This document shows, one piece after another, positions 60,101 to 64,000 of a stretch of 64,000 nucleotides of DNA. Position 1 is the first letter of the stretch, and every line of letters begins with the position of its first letter. Where the stretch lies: the NCBI RefSeq assembly GCF_024166365.1, contig NW_026060243.1:1-64000 (forward strand), read 5' to 3'. Origin of the DNA: Elephas maximus indicus (lineage: Eukaryota > Chordata > Mammalia > Proboscidea > Elephantidae). The position numbers were made by a program, and so were the translations under genes. The notes below the pieces were generated by a model that saw only the letters and a program-made list of their open reading frames with translations, made no database searches and was not told the origin of the DNA.

Positions 60101-62342
60101 AAAACTTTAAATTGATAAATTCTATCAAAGAATTAAATATTAACTCTTCTGGGGCCCCTTTCACACACTGAGAGTGGAATTGTGAATTCTCACAACCATC
60201 CTGAAATGCAATGTAACACTGTCTACCCGAAGCCTTCCAAATACTCACACCCTTTTATTCAGCAGAATCCCACGTCTAGTCATCTACCCTAATGAAAGAA
60301 CTACCACGTATCCAAAGACCTGGTGAGAGCACATTCAGTGGAACAGGATGGATTACAGTGAAAATGTGGCAACAAACTGAATCACTCATGGTAGAGGGAT
60401 GGTAGAACTAGTGTAAATCCTCACAGTGGAGGCAGCTCCTGAAACTCATATGTTTCAAAGACATTTCAGAACCCAGAAAATGCTCTTAATGTAATGTCAA
60501 GTGGAAAGACCCAGAAACCAGGCTTTCTGTGTTGTGAAGGGAAGAGTGCATACGGTTCTGCACAGAGAGAGTGAACAAATGAAAATACCACAGAATGGAA
60601 GAACAGGGCTTTCTAAAGGGTGCTGTAACCACCTCTGTTTCAACTTCTTGACGGTTATTTCTTGGGCTCTGAACACTCAATTCTGTCCTCACTCCAGCAT
60701 TAAGGGTGGGGGTACTTTTCTCCTTCCTTTTTACCAAAGGCTTGGATGGACTCTAAGTGAAAGGCCCAGGAGGGGCCTGGCTTCCTCTTCCTTCCTTACT
60801 CCTAAGTAAGATCTCAAATTTTTTGTGCACTGTGACTTACTCAATCTAGTTTTTGTTTTTCACTTTTTGGTTGGATCCTTTAGTACCCCTGAACTGTAGC
60901 GGAACATCAGGAGGAATAGAATTTTCTGGCACCAATGCTCTTTTGAGACCTGGTGGAGGGGAAGGTGTTAGCTGCAGATGCCTGCATACATCATTACGTT
61001 TCAGCTTTTATACTTTGTAGTGTTTTGGTCTGTCCTATTGAAGTATTTTAAAAATGAAACTGCTTCTATTCTGCAGGGTCTGCGGGCTTCAGCAGGGACC
61101 CTTCCTGGCCCTGGAGGATTGGCCACACGCTGCCCCATCAGATGCCCTCCAGCAGTACCCATGGGCAGTGGGCCACCAGCTCCACCCAGATGTATTCCCC
61201 AGCCTTGGACTGACTGTTCACCATACTTTCTACCACCTCCTCCCAGATATGATCCCCAAAGTGGGCCAGACCCTCCCCCTCCTCCTCCCACCCATGTTCC
61301 CAGCCCTAGGCCAGACCTTCCCCCTCCTCCTCCCACTCATGCTCCTAAAGCCTGGCCAGACCCTCCCCCTTCTCCTCCCCCCTACGATCCCAGACCTAGG
61401 CCAGAACTTCCCCCTCCTCCTCCCACTCATGTTCCTAAAGCCTGGCCAGACCCTCCCCCTCCTCCTCCCATTCTTATTCCCCAAACCAGGCCAGACCCTC
61501 CCTCTCCTCCTCCCACCCATGTTCCCAAACCTAGGCCAGACCTTCCCCCACCTCCTCCCACCAGTGTTCCCAAACCTGGGCTAGACCCTCCCCCTCCTCC
61601 TCCCACTCTTGTTCCTAAAACCAGGCCAGACCCTCCTCTTCCTCCTCCTACCTGTGTTCCCAAACCTCAGCCAGAGCCTCCCCCTCCTCCTGCCAGCAGT
61701 ATTCTGGGTCCTCCACTACAACCTCCCCCTCTTCCTCTCAGCCCTGTTCCTGGACCACCCCTAGACCCTTCCAGGCCTCCTCCCAGCTGGCCTCCCAAGG
61801 CTGGGACAGAGGCTCCACCTCCTTGCATACCATGCAAAGCTATCAAGCCTGCACCAGAGTGCTCACCTCTTCCACCCTTCTGGCCTCCACCACCTCCACC
61901 AGGCCAGCAACCTCCTCCCCCATCCATCTGGTATGCCCCTCCCACACATGCCTGGCATCCCCCTCCCCCACCCTCCAGGCCTCCCCCACCTGGCTGGCAT
62001 CCCCCTCCCACTCCTTTCAGGCCTCCCCCACCTGGCTGGTGTCCCCCACCCCCACTTGGCTGGTGTCCTCCTCCCCCATCCGTCTGGCCACCCCCACCTG
62101 GCTGGCGACCTCCTCCCCCACCCTTCAGGCCTCCCCCACCTGGCTGGCATCCCCCTCCCCCACCCTTCCGGCCTCCCCCACCTGGCTGGCATCCCCCTCC
62201 CCCACCCTTCGAGCCTCCCCCACCTGGCTGGGGTCCCCCTCCCCCGCTCGCCTGTGGTCCACTTGCACCACCCAAGAAGCCATGTGAGCCTCCAAAGCTG
62301 CCTGCACCAAGTACTCCTCGGCCTCAACGTCCTCGGTGGTGA
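57128..62342 (+). CDS. Proline-rich single-pass membrane protein, copy C (intact)
   Basis: Model by eye: coding exons 57128-57193, 58186-58245 (or 58198-58245), 59642-59746 and 61077-62342, all phase 0 and open, predicting 498 (or 494) residues. Layout is signal peptide (1-22), a short ectodomain with two cysteines, a membrane span of about 22 residues, and a 421-residue proline-rich tail ending RPQRPRW. The tail has PPxY-type motifs (PPRY, PPPY), nine 15-residue repeats and six PPGW motifs. PPxY segments bind WW domains and PPGW-type segments are known ligands of GYF domains, so a scaffold or ubiquitin-ligase adaptor role is plausible but inferred. The order of signal peptide, Cys loop, TM and PPxY tail recalls TMEM92/WBP1-like proteins; I saw no clear sequence match. 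An ATTAAA follows the stop by about 80 bases. Confidence 0.65.
57194..58185 (+). other. Intron 1 of copy C
   Basis: No gene recognised. Matches 22705-23708 with small indels. Confidence 0.45.
58186..58245 (+). CDS. Copy C exon: two-cysteine segment, shifted acceptor
   Basis: The acceptor used by copy A (AACAG before 23709) reads TACAC here and cannot work. A new AG at 58184-58185 (TTATTTCTCAG) lies exactly 12 bases upstream, where A has ATG in place of AGG. Using it adds AFLH in frame before VGCTLNHCRVPGFLRN. Both cysteines are kept. The alternative is that the exon is skipped, which also keeps the frame. Confidence 0.45.
58246..59641 (+). other. Intron 2 of copy C
   Basis: No gene recognised. 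The plus-strand frame 58615-58917 has no intact counterpart in copy A. Confidence 0.45.
59642..59746 (+). CDS. Copy C exon: transmembrane segment
   Basis: Thirty-five codons between TGCTCTTTCAG and GTGAGTATT: PIDNSFPEPDETLL, then the span TAYLLLQIGTLVILFLFSL. Only 17 of 35 residues match copy A, yet length, phase and hydrophobicity are preserved. The basic RK before the span in A is replaced by acidic and neutral residues. Confidence 0.6.
59800..59905 (-). mobile_element. AfroSINE fragment, shared by A and C
   Basis: GGGCTTCCAAGGAGCAGCAG to ACCACGACACCACCAGGCC, counterpart of 25245-25365. Confidence 0.72.
59906..61076 (+). other. Rest of intron 3 of copy C
   Basis: Matches 25366-26540 in copy A. 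No gene seen. Confidence 0.45.
61077..62342 (+). CDS. Copy C exon: proline-rich tail, intact
   Basis: Acceptor TTCTATTCTGCAG, 421 codons and a TGA stop. Exon residues 1-63 are a lead-in with four cysteines and a PPRY motif. Residues 64-198 are nine 15-residue units of the type PDLPPPPPTHVPKPR, one carrying PPPYDP. A spacer with ILGPPLQPPP and a CIPCKAIKPAPEC cysteine cluster follows. The last third is a 14-residue unit of the type PPPPGWHPPPPPFR. The end is basic. Both unit lengths are whole codons, so repeat number can change without frameshift. Confidence 0.7.
   Translation, partial: GLRASAGTLPGPGGLATRCPIRCPPAVPMGSGPPAPPRCIPQPWTDCSPYFLPPPPRYDPQSGPDPPPPPPTHVPSPRPDLPPPPPTHAPKAWPDPPPSPPPYDPRPRPELPPPPPTHVPKAWPDPPPPPPILIPQTRPDPPSPPPTHVPKPRPDLPPPPPTSVPKPGLDPPPPPPTLVPKTRPDPPLPPPTCVPKPQPEPPPPPASSILGPPLQPPPLPLSPVPGPPLDPSRPPPSWPPKAGTEAPPPCIPCKAIKPAPECSPLPPFWPPPPPPGQQPPPPSIWYAPPTHAWHPPPPPSRPPPPGWHPPPTPFRPPPPGWCPPPPLGWCPPPPSVWPPPPGWRPPPPPFRPPPPGWHPPPPPFRPPPPGWHPPPPPFEPPPPGWGPPPPLACGPLAPPKKPCEPPKLPAPSTPRPQRPRW
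61266..61670 (+). repeat. 45-bp coding minisatellite, nine units
   Basis: Each unit begins near a CCAGACCCTCCCCCTCCTCC block and ends at CCCAAA or CCTAAA. Units 2 and 4 share the AKAW variant (APKAW/VPKAW), suggesting local copying of unit pairs. Confidence 0.8.
61950..62245 (+). repeat. 42-bp coding minisatellite (PPGW units)
   Basis: Repeats of CCTCCCCCACCTGGCTGGCA with a CCCTTCCGG-type end. The last three units are almost identical, so expansion there is recent. Confidence 0.8.
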
Positions 62343-62424
62343 CCATCTAAAAGCTTCCAGCCACTGGATACAATTCCAGAAGTGTCAGAACCTTCCCTCC
62401 AAGACCCTGATTCCTGTCGCTGTT

Positions 62425-62430
62425 ATTAAA
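62425..62430 (+). promoter_or_regulatory. Possible poly(A) signal, copy C
   Basis: ATTAAA 83 bases after the stop codon of the proline-rich gene. Confidence 0.4.
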
Positions 62431-63660
62431 TAGTCACATTCTACCTCCTCAGCTTTCTTTGTAAATCTTTCTTCACATTTATTTCCACCTCTCCAGAGGT
62501 GTTGATGTAAGTACAGCAAGAGGTGTTGGCTACTGCACAAACGCCTCCTTGTTCAGTTAGCAAGTAGCCCAAACTACATGATGCTCTAAGACCACCCTTG
62601 GCAGAAAGTCAATGCTCATTTGTTGATCATCGATGGCTCGAGCAGTGGATTACACAGTATTCTCTATAGACAAAGTCAGATTATGGAGAGTGGCTTCATG
62701 ATACACAAATCCTCATCAAGGAGCCAGGAGCCCTATTACTACACCTACCCCAGTCAGGATTAAACCTAGGGCTCTCTTTCATCTATTACCTGAGGTTCAG
62801 TTAGAGGCCTGGTATAATTGGACACTGGTGCCTGAGGGGGAGAAAAATCCTAGAGAGCACTGACTGGTGGTAGTGACAGGGTCGATGCAAGGAATCGCCC
62901 AGCCGGCTGGGCTCGAGCGGGACCCACGCACCCAGATACATCCACAGGGGGCAGACAAAGACCCAGCGATGGCACAGCCACTGAAGGCTATGCAAGCCTG
63001 CTGGACCCTAGCATCGCTCTGCAATTTCAGCGCCAGGAGAGCACAAAGCTCAGGTCAGCACACTTGGCACTCGGGGGCCCTGGCTCTCTCTCCTACAGCA
63101 CTGCGAATATGCCTCAGAGGCAGTCGAACCTGTCCAGGCTGTAGGCCCCCTGTGGCTGGGCAAGAAACAGCCAAAGAGCAAACAAAAAACCCTTGGGAAA
63201 TTCCTGGACACCCTCCCCAGCAGGTGCCCCTGTGCAGCAGACCCAGCCGGCCAGACCAGCCTCTACACAAGCTGTCCCACACCAACTGTCCAGGGCTTCA
63301 GCACTGGAGTCAGCGAGACCCTGGACAGTTTGCTGGGCAAAATTTCCATTGCAACCATAGGCACGTGGGTGGTAAACACAAACACAGCCATGAACAGAGC
63401 TAGGTGACAGCTGGTTGCTGAGTCCAGTGGGAAACAGGCACCAGGCCATACAAAAGCCAGAGCCAGAAAATAAACCACCAACGAGGCAAACAACCCCCAC
63501 AGCCACCAGGGGGTGACAATCAACGGAAACAATTGTCTATCACTTTAAATCCTCTAAAGCCTGAGTCTTCCAATTATCACTGTCCTGCCAACTCTTACTG
63601 TTTTCCAGTTGCTGGTTTGATGCAAGAGTGGTGGATCCCCACTCCCCTTCTGGAGACCTC
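62431..63660. other. Unassigned flank, GC-rich in its second half
   Basis: 62.85-63.45 kb is GC-rich with open frames on both strands (178 codons at 62867-63403, 130 on the minus strand). The paired openness suggests composition rather than coding. It may be an L1 5' UTR or LTR that I cannot place. Confidence 0.35.
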
Positions 63661-63666
63661 GACTGC

Positions 63667-63938
<272 letters not shown>

Positions 63939-63956
63939 TGGAGACCTTGACTGCAG

Positions 63957-64000
63957 TGTGTCTGTGTCTGTGTCTGTGTCTGTGTCTGTGTCTCTGTGTG
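63957..64000 (+). repeat. (TGTCTG)n microsatellite
   Basis: Short TGTGTC/TGTCTG hexamer array that runs off the right edge. Confidence 0.9.

Larger units (their letters stand above)
43800..62430 (+). repeat. Tandem segmental duplication, copy C
   Basis: Third and most complete block. It opens inside the LTR-like repeat (GATGGGATCTGCTACTAGTA, compare 11060) and ends after the intact proline exon. Copy-C-specific changes are the L1 at its left end, the antisense RTE at 47447-50199, and a SINE-in-SINE at 52.4 kb. Confidence 0.92.

Noticed and set aside
61667-62275. Long glycine-rich minus-strand frame opposite the copy C proline exon (also 61863-62327)
   Set aside because: It is the complement of a codon-length proline repeat. 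The repeat keeps all frames open once one unit lacks stops. No splice or start support.
62867-63403. 178-codon plus-strand frame
   Set aside because: GC-rich stretch with open frames on both strands and no recognisable motif. Kept only as an unassigned region.

Overview
This is mammalian nuclear DNA from an afrotherian, most likely an elephant or close paenungulate. The diagnostic signals are about twenty copies of the tRNA-type AfroSINE family on both strands, RTE/BovB-like elements, afrotherian-style L1s, and older MIR and MaLR-type repeats. Nothing bacterial or viral is present as an active genome. Most of the sequence is repeat, and most open frames in it are chance.

Layout. 1-4.3 kb is a decayed sense L1. 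4.4-10.5 kb is ordinary intergenic sequence with SINEs, MIRs and an LTR-like element, plus one penultimate-exon relic of a medium-chain acyl-CoA synthetase (ACSM) at 9.12 kb. From about 10.47 to 62.4 kb the window is three tandem copies of one ancestral block: copy A (10.47-27.7 kb), copy B (28.85-41.3 kb) and copy C (43.8-62.4 kb). In order, each block holds an LTR-like repeat, an ACSM last exon, a leucine-rich exon-like piece, a CA-rich tract, a sense RTE, a GC-rich stretch with a CTCF-like motif, a GT-rich tract, an antisense L1 fragment, and a four-exon proline-rich gene. Later insertions differ between copies: an MLT1-like LTR and a 3' L1 in A; an L1 with a SERBP1 retrocopy nested in it in B; and an L1 5' end plus an antisense RTE in C. 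The window ends in a 133-unit TG microsatellite.

The most interesting object is the proline-rich gene, assembled here by reading splice sites and phase in copies A and C. It has a signal-peptide exon (22 codons), a small exon with two cysteines (16 or 20 codons), an exon encoding one membrane span (35 codons), and a large proline-rich exon. All junctions are phase 0. Copy C is open throughout and predicts a type I membrane protein of about 494-498 residues. Its cytoplasmic tail has PPxY motifs, nine 15-residue repeats and a second repeat built on PPGW. Copy A keeps the first three exons but its tail is cut to about 183 residues by a 1-base deletion. Copy B has lost the first three exons, apparently replaced by L1 sequence, and its last exon has stops. 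Between A and C, 29 of 31 differences in the first three exons change the protein, while introns differ by roughly 10%. I do not recognise the family; its layout recalls TMEM92/WBP1-type small membrane proteins, but that is inference only.

The ACSM exons are orphan relics: A has a stop and a broken splice donor, and B and C keep a readable last exon but no upstream exons are seen. SERBP1 is a frameshifted processed pseudogene. Coordinates of repeats are approximate to tens of bases.
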